This document shows, piece after piece, positions 43,589-52,589 of a stretch of 64,000 bases of DNA. Below the pieces are notes generated by a model that was not told where the DNA came from, made no database searches, and worked only from the letters and a program-made list of their open reading frames with translations. How positions within the stretch are numbered: the stretch's first letter is position 1; the number at the start of each line of letters is the position of its first letter. Position numbers and translations under genes: made by a program. Origin of the DNA: Chryseobacterium arachidis. Lineage in GTDB: Bacteria; Bacteroidota; Bacteroidia; Flavobacteriales; Weeksellaceae. Where the stretch lies: contig NZ_FQUT01000006.1 in NCBI RefSeq assembly GCF_900129245.1, positions 124,001 through 188,000 on the forward strand, written 5' to 3'.

Positions 43589-45022
43589 CTATACCGTTTC
43601 CCCTAAAAGTGTGCCTTGTGTGTTATCAAAAACAAAAACGTCCACAATATCACCAATTTTCTGACCTTCCAGCATATCAAAAACGCAAACCGCATTCTGG
43701 GAATTCCTACCTTTCCATTGGTTTTTGTTCTTTTTAGAAATACCTTCAATCAAAATTTTGTGCGTTTTTCCGACGTAAGATTTCATACGGTTTCTTGATA
43801 ATTCGCCTTGTAAAGCAATTACTTCTGCCAAACGTCTCTGTTTTACATCAGCCGGAATATTGTCTTCCATTTTTTTGTGAGCCGGAGTTCCCGGTCTTTC
43901 TGAGTAAGCGAACATATAACCGTAGTCATATTCCACTTCTCTCATTAAGCTTAATGTATCTTGGTGATCTTCTTCAGATTCGTTGCAGAAACCAACGATC
44001 ATATCCTGAGAAAACGCCACTTCCGGAACGATTTCTTTCGCTTTTTTAATTAAATCTAAATATTCTTCACGGGTATGCTGTCTGTTCATCGCTTCCAGCA
44101 TATTGTTGCTTCCACTCTGAACCGGTAAATGAACATATTTGCAGATATTGTCGTGCTTTGCCATCATTCTGAATACATCAAGACTCATATCCTGAGGATT
44201 GGAAGTCGAGAATCTGATTCTCATTTCAGGAACAGCTTTAGCAACCAAATCAAGCAACTGAGCAAAATTTACAGCGGTTGCTTTCTGCATTTCAGATGCT
44301 TTTGCAAAGTCCTTTTTTGGTCCGCCTCCATACCAAAGATAAGAATCTACATTCTGACCTAACAAAGTAATTTCTTTGTAGCCACTTTCCCAAAGGCTTT
44401 TACATTCATCTAAAATTGAGTGCGGATCACGGCTTCTTTCTCTACCTCTTGTAAACGGAACTACACAGAAAGTGCACATATTATCGCAACCTCTTGTAAT
44501 GGTAACGAAAGCAGTCACACCATTTCCGCCTAAACGAACAGGATTGATATCCGCATACGTTTCTTCCTTGGAAAGAATTACGTTAATTGCATCTCTTCCG
44601 TCCTCGGTTTCTTTTAAAAGATTCGGTAAATCTCTGTACGCATCCGGACCAACCACAAGATCAACCAACTGTTCTTCTTCTAAGAACTTAGTTTTCAAAC
44701 GCTCAGCCATACAACCCAAAACCCCAACCGTCATGTTTGGACGTTCTTTTTTCAGGTTTTTGAACTGGGAAAGACGCATTCTTACGGTTTGTTCAGCCTT
44801 TTCGCGTATTGAACATGTATTTAAAAGAATAAGATCCGCTTCTTCTACTTTAAGAGTCGTATTGTACCCTTGTTCGTTAAGAATTGAGGCAACGATCTCA
44901 GAATCAGAAAAATTCATCTGACAACCGTAACTCTCCAAAAATAATTTCTTGGAATTCCCGACTTTTTCTGCAATCGCAAAAGCTTCTCCCTGTTTTGTTT
45001 CGTCTATATATTTTTCCTGCAC
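43589..45022 (-). CDS. miaB: tRNA-2-methylthio-N6-dimethylallyladenosine synthase MiaB
   Basis: Radical-SAM methylthiotransferase of 477 residues, normal length, modifying A37 of tRNAs that read UNN codons. The N-terminal UPF0004 domain has three cluster cysteines (SYGCQMNFSDSE, LLNTCSIREKAEQ, VLGCMAERL). The radical-SAM motif is RGCDNMCTFCVVPFTRGRERSR. A TRAM domain closes the protein (GKTHKILIEGISKKNK onward). Cytoplasmic. In flavobacteria the sigma-54 activator usually follows; here the DUF1016 gene intervenes after 27 bp. Confidence 0.98.
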   Translation of the reverse strand: MQEKYIDETKQGEAFAIAEKVGNSKKLFLESYGCQMNFSDSEIVASILNEQGYNTTLKVEEADLILLNTCSIREKAEQTVRMRLSQFKNLKKERPNMTVGVLGCMAERLKTKFLEEEQLVDLVVGPDAYRDLPNLLKETEDGRDAINVILSKEETYADINPVRLGGNGVTAFVTITRGCDNMCTFCVVPFTRGRERSRDPHSILDECKSLWESGYKEITLLGQNVDSYLWYGGGPKKDFAKASEMQKATAVNFAQLLDLVAKAVPEMRIRFSTSNPQDMSLDVFRMMAKHDNICKYVHLPVQSGSNNMLEAMNRQHTREEYLDLIKKAKEIVPEVAFSQDMIVGFCNESEEDHQDTLSLMREVEYDYGYMFAYSERPGTPAHKKMEDNIPADVKQRRLAEVIALQGELSRNRMKSYVGKTHKILIEGISKKNKNQWKGRNSQNAVCVFDMLEGQKIGDIVDVFVFDNTQGTLLGETV

Positions 45023-45029
45023 GATAATC

Positions 45030-45105
45030 GAATTTAAGGTTTAAAGTTTAATATTTAAGGTTCAATGCATACCACTTTGAACTCAAAACATTAAATTTTG
45101 AACTT
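45030..45105. repeat. iterated TTTAAGGTT/AAATTTTGAAC intergenic repeat
   Basis: Short-period iterations (AATTTAAGGTTTAAAGTTTAA, TATTTAAGGTTCAA) facing ACTCAAAACATTAAATTTTGAAC lie upstream of miaB. Same style as the other iterated spacers. Confidence 0.45.
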
Positions 45106-45115
45106 ATTGAATTTG

Positions 45116-45123
45116 CAAAGATA
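45116..45123 (-). promoter_or_regulatory. candidate -7 element for miaB
   Basis: TATCTTTG on the minus strand, about 95 bp before the miaB ATG. No good -33 TTG, so partial support only. Confidence 0.4.
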
Positions 45124-45273
45124 CAAAATATTGTGACAGAATGTCAGGAGATATTTTTTAATTAAATTATCAAAAATAAACTCTGTTTAATGTGTGAATC
45201 CAATCATAAAAGCATTCAAAAGCTATAATTTATTAGAAACACCTTACTAAATTTTCTGATTAATTTAGAATTT

Positions 45274-46014
45274 TTAATTTGTAACAAAAGCAAATGGTAA
45301 TCTAAACTTATAATCTACAGGAATCCCTTCTTTTAATGCCGGCTTCCATTCATTGCTGAAACTCTCTATAACCGTAATAATTTTATCATCAAATATTTTA
45401 TCACCAGAAGATGGCTCAAGCTTTATATTTTCTATTTTACCATTTTTAGTTACTGTAAAGCTAACTTCTGTTTTAAATCCATTATTCAATTTAAAATCAT
45501 TTATATTGATCCTTTGCATAACTTCCCTCCTAAATCCAATAATTCCATCCGGAATATTTTTAGGAGATGCAATATCTTCATGAGGGAGATATCCTTCTTT
45601 GTAGTTTTTAAACAGAGCATCAGGAACAATAAAAAAACCCGCTATAGCTTGCTTCTTTACACCCTTAACAACTGCAGGATTCCATTTATCCATATAATTT
45701 ATTACCTGAATTGCCAAATCATATGCACATTTGTTTCTCTCAGTACTTTCTTCATTTGCAGGGTTACTCAGATACTTTATAGAAGCATCTTCGTTAATAA
45801 GTACTTTTAAATAATAAGCCTCACTTTTATTTTCACAAGGTTTTAATTTTTTAGACATTAATATTTTATGAAAATCTTTATAAAACTGCACCTTTCCTCC
45901 TTTATAAGATTCCAGAAATTCAGGGTAACGAAGATATTGTGGAGAATCAACATTTTGTCCAAAGATTTTCACAACACACAATAACATAATATTCAACAAC
46001 ACTTTCTTAGTCAT
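45274..46014 (-). CDS. secreted protein with two TonB-C-like domains
   Basis: Protein of 246 residues with a signal peptide (LLNIMLLCVVKIFGQ). The C-terminal ~75 residues (TEVSFTVTKNGKIENIKLEPSSG, then EWKPALKEGIPVDYKFRLP) match the TonB C-terminal domain that binds receptor TonB boxes. An earlier copy (CAYDLAIQVINYMDKWNPAVVKG) looks like a decayed second domain. There is no transmembrane energiser helix or Pro-rich spacer, so it is not a normal TonB. First 8 bp overlap the end of the upstream paralogue; one of three tandem relatives. Confidence 0.82.
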   Translation of the reverse strand: MTKKVLLNIMLLCVVKIFGQNVDSPQYLRYPEFLESYKGGKVQFYKDFHKILMSKKLKPCENKSEAYYLKVLINEDASIKYLSNPANEESTERNKCAYDLAIQVINYMDKWNPAVVKGVKKQAIAGFFIVPDALFKNYKEGYLPHEDIASPKNIPDGIIGFRREVMQRININDFKLNNGFKTEVSFTVTKNGKIENIKLEPSSGDKIFDDKIITVIESFSNEWKPALKEGIPVDYKFRLPFAFVTN

Positions 46015-46423
46015 GATCGTACGTATTATGATTAAAAGTCACTTTCATTACAAATTTAGAATCCACCGGAATTCCATTTTTTACTGCAGGTTTCCATTTT
46101 CCTTTTACTTTTTTAACGGCGTACTTCATGTCATCAATAAACATTTCATTGTTTTTAAATTTTGGAAGAACATCAACCTTATCAATTTTTCCTTTCGGAT
46201 CAATATTAAACACAAAAGTCACTTGGCCTTGGATAGCATATAAAGCCATATCAATATAAGCGTGAACCATATTCATAAATTCTTTCTGAAAGGCTTCATC
46301 ACCCCCCGGAAATTCTGCTTTTTGATAGTTTGACGATATTTCCTGCGTTGAAACCGCAGTCTGCTGTGAAAAGCCTTTACCGCCCCAAAGCAATAAAGGT
46401 AGAATTAAAAGGTATTTTTTCAT
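46007..46423 (-). CDS. secreted TonB-C-like protein
   Basis: Protein of 138 residues with a signal peptide (KKYLLILPLLLWGGKGFSQ). A single TonB-C-like domain follows: VTFVFNIDPKGKIDKVDVLPKF, then KWKPAVKNGIPVDSKFVMKVTF. It overlaps the following paralogue by 8 bp and lies 21 bp after the preceding one. As in its neighbours, the membrane anchor of a true TonB is missing. Probably a periplasmic protein; function unknown. Confidence 0.8.
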   Translation of the reverse strand: MKKYLLILPLLLWGGKGFSQQTAVSTQEISSNYQKAEFPGGDEAFQKEFMNMVHAYIDMALYAIQGQVTFVFNIDPKGKIDKVDVLPKFKNNEMFIDDMKYAVKKVKGKWKPAVKNGIPVDSKFVMKVTFNHNTYDHD

Positions 46424-46444
46424 AGTTATTAATAAGCAATCTTT

Positions 46445-46933
46445 TTAAACGTCGGTAGCTATAGAAGAGAGATTTATTTTGATTTTAACTTGTGAAGTTA
46501 TAGGCTGCCCGCCACACATTGCAGGAATCCAGTTTTTCTTGATTCTTCTCACCACATATTTCATATCCTCAAAGAATACCTCACTGTTTGCCACCTTCGG
46601 AGCTCCTTCAATATTCGTCACTTTTCCGGTTGGGTCTATCGTGAGAGTGAATGTAAAATCGCCATTCAGAACATAAAAATCTGTATTAAGATAAACATAC
46701 ATATATTTCCTCAACGTTTCCTTGTAAGCTGGAATACCTCCTTCAAAACTTGCGGTTTTAAAATCATTACAATTCTTCACAGCAACCTGAAGCAATGGTT
46801 CTTTAATATCTATTTTTAAGAAATTTTTGTTGTTTTCCGTGATCATGTTATCATCTCTTTCCTCAACATCATTATTTTGTGCAAAAGAAAAATTTGCAAC
46901 CAATAGACCTAGAAATAATGCTATAGCTTTCAT
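46445..46933 (-). CDS. secreted TonB-C-like protein
   Basis: Protein of 162 residues with a signal peptide (KAIALFLGLLVANFSFAQ). The mature part shares with its downstream paralogue the block FEGGIPAYKETLRKYMYVYLNTDFYVLNGDF-like segment, TLTIDPTGKVTNIEGAPKV, VVRRIKKNWIPAMCGGQPI and SQVKIKINL. The last is the TonB-C signature W-x-PA..G.P.....K. First gene of the three-gene run. Likely arisen by tandem duplication. Confidence 0.8.
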   Translation of the reverse strand: MKAIALFLGLLVANFSFAQNNDVEERDDNMITENNKNFLKIDIKEPLLQVAVKNCNDFKTASFEGGIPAYKETLRKYMYVYLNTDFYVLNGDFTFTLTIDPTGKVTNIEGAPKVANSEVFFEDMKYVVRRIKKNWIPAMCGGQPITSQVKIKINLSSIATDV

Positions 46934-47086
46934 AGATTTTTTTCTGTATCGTTTATAAAATCCAAAATTACACCAAAAAAGAAAGAAAATTCACTCAACA
47001 AATAAGTTTCTTTCCTGAAAAGGTCTATAATTTTTCAGGCAATATATAGTTTCATAAATAAACTATTCAAGATAAAATTTTTAATC

Positions 47087-47117
47087 AAAAAAGTCTCCGG
47101 AAATCCAGAGACTTTAA
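47087..47117. terminator. Rho-independent terminator
   Basis: AAAAAGTCTCcGG / CCaGAGACTTT hairpin just after prfA (minus strand) with flanking A/T-runs. Confidence 0.8.
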
Positions 47118-47137
47118 AAAGATTTTATGTAAAGATT

Positions 47138-48223
47138 TTATAAACTTTCTTCTTCGCCTTTCATTTTTTCGGCGTTTTCTGCCATGATAACGGCATCGAT
47201 CATTTCGGAAATATCACCATTCATGTATGCATCAAGATTATACATTGATTTATTGATTCTGTGATCAGTAACTCTTCCCTGAGGATAATTGTACGTTTTG
47301 ATCTTTGCAGAACGGTCACCCGTAGAAACCATCGACTTACGTTGCGCAGCAATATCTCCCTGAACTTTCTGCAATTCGATATCATACAATTTGGTTCTCA
47401 ACATTTCCATCGCCAACTCACGGTTTGCCAACTGAGAACGAGCCTGCTGACAAACAACCACCAATCCTGAAGGTTTGTGCGTCAACTGAACTTTAGTTTC
47501 AACCTTGTTTACGTTCTGACCTCCGGCTCCACCTGAACGTGATGTCTGCATTTCGATATCGGCAGGATTCAGTTCAAAATCAACCTCTTCAGCTTCCGGA
47601 AGAACAGCAATTGTAATGGCCGAAGTGTGAACTCTACCCTGAGATTCCGTTTCCGGAACACGTTGTACACGGTGAACTCCAGACTCGAATTTCATGATTC
47701 CGTAAACACCTTCTCCTTCCACTTTCATGATCAATTCTTTGTATCCTTTCGCAGCCTCGTTGGAATCTGTAATCTCGTGTCTCCATCCTTTCGTTTTGAA
47801 ATACATGGAATACATTCTGTAAATATCTTCCACGAAAATCGCAGCTTCATCACCACCCGTTCCGGCACGAAGTTCCACAATTACATTTTTGTCATCTGCA
47901 GGATCTTTCGGAATCAATAATACTTTTAATTCTTCCTCCAATCCAGGAATTTTTTCCAGTGCCTCGTTTTTCTCGATTTTTGCCAATTCAACAAAATCTT
48001 TGTCTGATCCGTCAGCAATGATCTCGTCGGATTCCTCAATCGTATCCAAAGCTCCTTTATATTGATCGTAAACTTTTACAATTTTCCCCAAATCGCTATA
48101 TTCTTTGTTCAAAGAAGAATATCTTTTTTGGTCTGAAATTACATCAGGCTGTATAATAAGGTCTGCAACCTCATTATATCTCTGTTTTATAGCTTCTAAT
48201 TTTGGAATTAATGATTTAGACAT
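47138..48223 (-). CDS. prfA: peptide chain release factor 1
   Basis: Protein of 361 residues, standard RF1, which ends translation at UAA and UAG. The catalytic GGQ loop is in [16 protein letters not shown]; the downstream KxT and [17 protein letters not shown] segments are intact. The domain-1 helices and [23 protein letters not shown] are as expected. Cytoplasmic and essential. A consensus promoter lies about 20 bp before the ATG and a terminator follows the stop, so it is a single-gene unit. Confidence 0.98.
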   Translation of the reverse strand: MSKSLIPKLEAIKQRYNEVADLIIQPDVISDQKRYSSLNKEYSDLGKIVKVYDQYKGALDTIEESDEIIADGSDKDFVELAKIEKNEALEKIPGLEEELKVLLIPKDPADDKNVIVELRAGTGGDEAAIFVEDIYRMYSMYFKTKGWRHEITDSNEAAKGYKELIMKVEGEGVYGIMKFESGVHRVQRVPETESQGRVHTSAITIAVLPEAEEVDFELNPADIEMQTSRSGGAGGQNVNKVETKVQLTHKPSGLVVVCQQARSQLANRELAMEMLRTKLYDIELQKVQGDIAAQRKSMVSTGDRSAKIKTYNYPQGRVTDHRINKSMYNLDAYMNGDISEMIDAVIMAENAEKMKGEEESL

Positions 48224-48242
48224 TATGAAAATTTTGTGGGTG

Positions 48243-48273
48243 CAAAGATACGGATTATTAATTCAAAACTCAA
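48243..48273 (-). promoter_or_regulatory. promoter of prfA
   Basis: TTG, 20-bp spacer, TATCTTTG on the minus strand; the -7 box lies 19 bp before the ATG, giving a short leader. Confidence 0.65.
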
Positions 48274-48316
48274 TAACCCATCGCATTACATTATTCCTTT
48301 CCTTAAATTTTCACAG

Positions 48317-48602
48317 TTTGTCATTCAGAACGAAGCGAAAGCGTAGTGAAGAATCTATTTTTAACACAGGGTTCGCTAAGTTTTTTGAAATAATTGGGGA
48401 TGTTTTTCGTTCGCCAGGGCTTTTCACTCAGCAAATGACAGATGATTTTTTAATTACTTTTGTCATTTTGGAAGAATATAAGTTAATTATTAAAAATCCT
48501 TCGACTGCTTCGCGCTCAGGATGACATTGCTAATTCTAACTATTTAAATATCAATAAAATCAAAATACACACATTGTCAGTCTGAACTTGTCGAAGACTT
48601 TA
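48317..48602. repeat. non-coding spacer with three copies of the dispersed TCATTCTGA repeat
   Basis: The 391-bp spacer upstream of prfA holds no convincing gene. It contains a direct copy (TTTGTCATTCAGAACGAAGC...GAAGAATCT, 48317-48357), an inverted copy (CCTTCGACTGCTTCGCGCTC..GGATGACATTG, 48498-48529) and a third, diverged direct copy (ATTGTCAGTCTGAACTTGTC..GAAGACT, 48573-48600). The family also occurs at 17.7 kb. The middle part has a TTTCGTTCGCCAGGGCTTTT stretch with no evident function. Confidence 0.65.
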
Positions 48603-48614
48603 GTTTACAAAAAA

Positions 48615-49916
48615 TTAAGCATTGCTCTTCGTCAATTTTCCATCAATTAAATACAAAACAATTCCCAACACCACAATTCCCAATCCGATAATGCTTTCTT
48701 TCGGATTATGAATAAATGTGAAATATAAAATATATACACTGAATAACAAAAAAACGGTCGGAAAGAGATAAAATAAATTGGATTTGAATATTTTTCGATT
48801 TTCCTTTTTAATAAAATATGCAGTAGAAATCGCCAGACTCGCAAACAATTGAAGAATAAAAGCGGTATAAACGAAAATTTCTTTAAAACTTCCCGTCAGA
48901 ATAATCAAAGTTGCGATGACCGCATGAGCAAAAATTGCCCGAACCGGAATTCCTTTGTGATTTCCGACGGATAGAGATTTCCAGAGTTTATTTTCCTTGG
49001 CAAAAGCCTGTGTTAACCTGGATCCGACCCACAAATACCCACTGATTGTTGCAACCAGTTGCAAAGCAATAAAAACATTCACCACTTTCCCAAAAGTATG
49101 ACCGAGCATATTATTTGCCGCTTCACCCATCACATCTTCTTTACCGGCTAATTGATTAACCGGAGCGTGTTTTAGCATTATAAAATTCACCAGAAGGTAG
49201 CATACAGTCACGAAAACGGTGCCGACAATCAAAGCTTTAGGCAAATTTTTCTGAACATCTTTAATTTCTCCGGCAATATAAGAAGCGGAGTTCCATCCTG
49301 TATATGAATAAGTTACAAAGACTAAAGATGTTGCAAAAGCAGGAAGCATGATTTCTTTTTTCCATGAATCATCAAGTTGCAAGCTGTTTCCAATGGATTC
49401 TGATTCTGAAAGTGCGATTCCAAGAATAATCAAAACAACAATAAAAGCTATTTTTATGAATGTAAAAAAATTGTGAAACCGGCTTGAAGCTTTTAAACTG
49501 AACGATAAAAAAACAGAAACCAGAAAAATTATTCCGACAGCAAAGCTATTCCCAAAAGAAAAATTGAAGGCAGAAAGATATTTTGACATCGCCAAAGCCG
49601 CCAAGGCAACAGGGGAAGAAAACCCGATAATCAGGGAAATCCAGCTTACCAGATATCCCAAAAGCGGATGATAAGTTTCTTTCAAATAAATAAAATCTCC
49701 ACCGTTTCCTTTAAAATGTGAACCCAATTCGGCATAACAAAAAGCTCCGAATAACGCCAGAATTCCCCCTATGATCCAAAGGAGGAATATGCTGTACGTA
49801 TTTGTAATATCTGTAAGCTGAAAACCCAGCGTTGTAAAAATCCCGGTTCCGATCATATTCGAAACAACGATTGCTACTGCGGTTTTCCAGCCTATCTGAT
49901 GTGATGTAGCATTCAT
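48615..49916 (-). CDS. APC family amino acid permease
   Basis: Inner-membrane transporter of 433 residues with 12 helices. Helix 1 carries the unwound substrate-binding motif (SNMIGTGIFTTLGF, like GSGIF in LAT/APC proteins); KGNGGDFIYLKETYHPLLG and YSYTGWNSASYIAGEIK (helix 6 region) are typical. It begins 3 bp after the TonB-dependent receptor stop on the same strand, so both are one transcript under the SAM-I riboswitch in the receptor leader. On that basis I predict uptake of methionine or a close sulfur-containing precursor; the sequence alone does not fix the substrate. Confidence 0.9.
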   Translation of the reverse strand: MNATSHQIGWKTAVAIVVSNMIGTGIFTTLGFQLTDITNTYSIFLLWIIGGILALFGAFCYAELGSHFKGNGGDFIYLKETYHPLLGYLVSWISLIIGFSSPVALAALAMSKYLSAFNFSFGNSFAVGIIFLVSVFLSFSLKASSRFHNFFTFIKIAFIVVLIILGIALSESESIGNSLQLDDSWKKEIMLPAFATSLVFVTYSYTGWNSASYIAGEIKDVQKNLPKALIVGTVFVTVCYLLVNFIMLKHAPVNQLAGKEDVMGEAANNMLGHTFGKVVNVFIALQLVATISGYLWVGSRLTQAFAKENKLWKSLSVGNHKGIPVRAIFAHAVIATLIILTGSFKEIFVYTAFILQLFASLAISTAYFIKKENRKIFKSNLFYLFPTVFLLFSVYILYFTFIHNPKESIIGLGIVVLGIVLYLIDGKLTKSNA

Positions 49917-49919
49917 TAA

Positions 49920-52343
49920 TTAAAATGTAAAATTAAGCCTTCCGAAGAAGTAATTTCCCAATGTTCCCATCTGAACGGGAGCATATTTGAAAACGCCATA
50001 ATACGAATTTTCGTAGATCTGTAGATCAGGGAAGACATCAAAAACATTATTTGCACCGACCGTTAAGTTAATATTTTTTGTAAAATCGTAGCCAACACTC
50101 ACATCCGTCACCATTTTCGGAGCAAATTCCTGAACACCACCAAAAGGATACCCGTCTCTGATTACTTTCCCAAAATAGGTATTTCTTACCAGGAAATTAA
50201 ATTTGCCTATTCCATAATTCAAGCCTAAAGTTGCTTTTGTTTTTGGAGATAATGTTTCGATGATATTGATTTGATCCGGTCCGAAAAATTCATTTTGCGG
50301 AGTCTGTAAATTTGCAGGAAAATGGAAATCCGTAATTTTTGTTTCTGTATAATTTCCGGCAAGATTGATGTTTAAATTTCCTCCGCCCAATCTCCAGTCA
50401 TAGGCTATAACCAAATCCACCCCTCTTGTTTCCGTATCAATCGCATTGGCAAAAAATCTTCCGCTTTCTACCCCGTAAACCGCTAACCTATCATCTGTAA
50501 TATTACTTGTGATTACGATTCTGTCTTTAACTTTAATTAAATATCCATCCAAAGTAATCGATAGTTTACTGATTGGTTTTAAGGTAAATCCAACACTTCC
50601 ATTGACAGATGTTTCCTGTTTCAGTTTATCAAAGCCAAGAGCCCTAGCTGCCTCACTGTCGTTGTTAAAAATTCCTTTGGTAACGATGGAATTTCCTGTT
50701 GTAGAAATATCTGCGTAAGAATTATTAAAATATTGCTGTTGCAAAGACGGCGCTCTGAAGCCTGTTCCAACCGCCGCACGAATGGCGTAATTTTTTACAA
50801 ATTCGTATCTCACCGCTAATTTTCCATTCAGAGTGCTTCCAAAATCTGAATAATTTTCAAATCTTCCGGCAAGATCAACATTCAATTTTTTATCAAGATC
50901 ATAAGAAACATCCGCATAAACTGCTGTTGAATGTCTTGATTTTGACAACGCATTTTGAGGAGAAAAACCAATGAAAGACTGCGATCCTCCTGCTCCGACC
51001 ACATCATTTGGATCTGTATCCGAAGTAACCAGATTTCCGAAAACATCATATCTTAAATACGAAGTCTCATCTCCGGATTTAATATCATATTGTTCAAATC
51101 TGAATTCTCCACCGAAAGCAATATTGAAGTTCTTTATATTTTTTGAAACATCAAGATTAATTGTATTTTGAAGAAAACTGTGTGCACCGGCATTAAAACT
51201 TGTCGGAGATTTTGCACCTAACGAGGCATTGACCGTGTTGCTTACATCATAATTGAAGGTGTTGCTTCCAAAAGTATTGCTTAAATCAAAAAACCAGTCG
51301 TTTTTGTTGTATTTTGCTCCGATTGCATAAGAAATATCGTACACTTTAGAGCCTAAAGTCGGCTGGAATCCATTTGGATAAATAGAATACACATTATTAT
51401 CCGTTTCGCTCGGAAGCCTTCTGAAACCATACCCTTGACCTTCTTTTATACTAAAACCTCCAAAAGAATATAATTTAAATCGATCATTAATCGGGTATTC
51501 TGAATTAAAAAATAACTGAGCCTGCTTTATCTGAGCATCCCCGATCTGAAAATTGAAATCATCACGCGTTAAGCCCCTCTGTTGAATGATAGCATCATCG
51601 GCAGCTCTTGCCGCTGCGGGATTATCGGCAAAGTCGTACGCAAAATTCCCTCCAAAAATATCCAGATTATGATTCTGCGTTCTAGTTGTTTTTCCTCTGT
51701 GGTTCAACTGTAAAGACAAACTGATGTAGCTGTCTTTCTTTCCTAAAGAAGCCCCATAATTAACTCCAGCCTGATATGTTTCGCCGTCGTTTCTTCCTGA
51801 AATCCCATAATTCAGACTTGCTGTTCCACCGATATCTTTTTTAAGAATAATATTAATAACTCCCGCAATGGCATCAGAACCGTATTGTGCAGCAGCACCG
51901 TCCCGAAGAACTTCAATTCTGTCGATTGCAATAACGGGAATTGTGCCTAAATCTGTTCCGACAGAACCATTCCCCACCGTATTCTGATAATTCACCAAAG
52001 ATGTTGTATGCCTTCTTTTTCCATTGACGAGGACTAAAACCTGATCCGGCCCCATTCCTCTCAAAGTCATTGGATCAATATGCTCCGTTCCATCGGAAGC
52101 CGACTGACGAACGGCATTAAAAGACGGGATTACATAATTTAATAAATCCTGAACAGTGGTTTGCGGAGAAGATTTTTGAATTTTATCAATATTGATGATA
52201 TCTACCGGGACTGGAGTTTCTAATTTTGTTCTCTTCGCATTACGATTTCCAACAATCACAACATCTTCAATCTGTTTTTCCTGTTCCTGTGCCGATAAAA
52301 ATCCAATTGCCAAAAGCAGTACGCTTACGCTGAGTTTCTTCAT
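49920..52343 (-). CDS. TonB-dependent outer-membrane receptor, SAM-riboswitch controlled
   Basis: Protein of 807 residues with a signal peptide (KKLSVSVLLLAIGFLSAQ), a TonB box-like IEDVVIVG soon after, a complete plug domain (TTVQDLLNYVIPSFNAVRQ, TLRGMGPDQVLVLVNGKRRH, IEVLRDGAAAQYGSDAIAGVIN) and a 22-strand barrel with the terminal-Phe end FFGRLNFTF. It lacks the N-terminal carboxypeptidase-like domain of SusC proteins and has no SusD partner, so it is a classical nutrient receptor. Its leader carries a SAM-I riboswitch and it is co-transcribed with an APC permease, which points to high-affinity import of a methionine-related compound. Substrate is inferred. Confidence 0.95.
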   Translation of the reverse strand: MKKLSVSVLLLAIGFLSAQEQEKQIEDVVIVGNRNAKRTKLETPVPVDIINIDKIQKSSPQTTVQDLLNYVIPSFNAVRQSASDGTEHIDPMTLRGMGPDQVLVLVNGKRRHTTSLVNYQNTVGNGSVGTDLGTIPVIAIDRIEVLRDGAAAQYGSDAIAGVINIILKKDIGGTASLNYGISGRNDGETYQAGVNYGASLGKKDSYISLSLQLNHRGKTTRTQNHNLDIFGGNFAYDFADNPAAARAADDAIIQQRGLTRDDFNFQIGDAQIKQAQLFFNSEYPINDRFKLYSFGGFSIKEGQGYGFRRLPSETDNNVYSIYPNGFQPTLGSKVYDISYAIGAKYNKNDWFFDLSNTFGSNTFNYDVSNTVNASLGAKSPTSFNAGAHSFLQNTINLDVSKNIKNFNIAFGGEFRFEQYDIKSGDETSYLRYDVFGNLVTSDTDPNDVVGAGGSQSFIGFSPQNALSKSRHSTAVYADVSYDLDKKLNVDLAGRFENYSDFGSTLNGKLAVRYEFVKNYAIRAAVGTGFRAPSLQQQYFNNSYADISTTGNSIVTKGIFNNDSEAARALGFDKLKQETSVNGSVGFTLKPISKLSITLDGYLIKVKDRIVITSNITDDRLAVYGVESGRFFANAIDTETRGVDLVIAYDWRLGGGNLNINLAGNYTETKITDFHFPANLQTPQNEFFGPDQINIIETLSPKTKATLGLNYGIGKFNFLVRNTYFGKVIRDGYPFGGVQEFAPKMVTDVSVGYDFTKNINLTVGANNVFDVFPDLQIYENSYYGVFKYAPVQMGTLGNYFFGRLNFTF

Positions 52344-52439
52344 TTCCTTCAGTGCTTTTTAAATAATTAATAATTGTCTGCAGTAACGCAAACCCAAAAG
52401 ACCGTCAAGAAAATGGAATAATATAGAATATTGACTTCA

Positions 52440-52540
52440 CTTATCTTCCCCCAAATCGGGTTGGAATTAGCACCTTTACACAAGAGATGTCGGTTGCTAA
52501 GGTTTCACAGGGCCAATTCCCTCCACCTTTCTTGATAAAT
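52440..52540 (-). promoter_or_regulatory. SAM-I (S-box) riboswitch
   Basis: Read on the minus strand, this leader contains the S-box core in order: TTATCAAG (P1 5' strand), GGTGGAGGGA (52527-52518), GGCCC, GAAACC, GCAACC, AAGGTGCTAATTCC (52476-52463), and GATAAG (P1 3' strand). It starts about where the upstream promoter would initiate and ends about 96 nt before the receptor ATG. I see no hairpin with a U-tract after it, so control may be at translation or by a less obvious structure. High SAM should switch the receptor/permease operon off. Confidence 0.93.
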
Positions 52541-52546
52541 CTACTG

Positions 52547-52576
52547 CAAAAGTAGACTAATAATTTTAATTGACAA
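52547..52576 (-). promoter_or_regulatory. promoter of the riboswitch-receptor-permease operon
   Basis: TTG, 19-bp spacer, TACTTTTG on the minus strand, the ideal Bacteroidota form. Predicted start near 52540, exactly at the 5' end of the riboswitch. Confidence 0.8.
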
Positions 52577-52589
52577 AAAACTGATGGTC

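Noticed and set aside
43516..43737. Plus-strand frame across the DUF1016/miaB junction
   Set aside because: Spans two gene ends on the opposite strand; no support.
48105..48524. 139-codon plus-strand frame over the prfA start and its spacer
   Set aside because: First half is antisense to prfA, second half is the dispersed repeat region; no conserved features.
52344..52440. Possible transcription terminator after the SAM riboswitch
   Set aside because: No stable stem with a following U-run could be built; reported as an open question, not as a feature.
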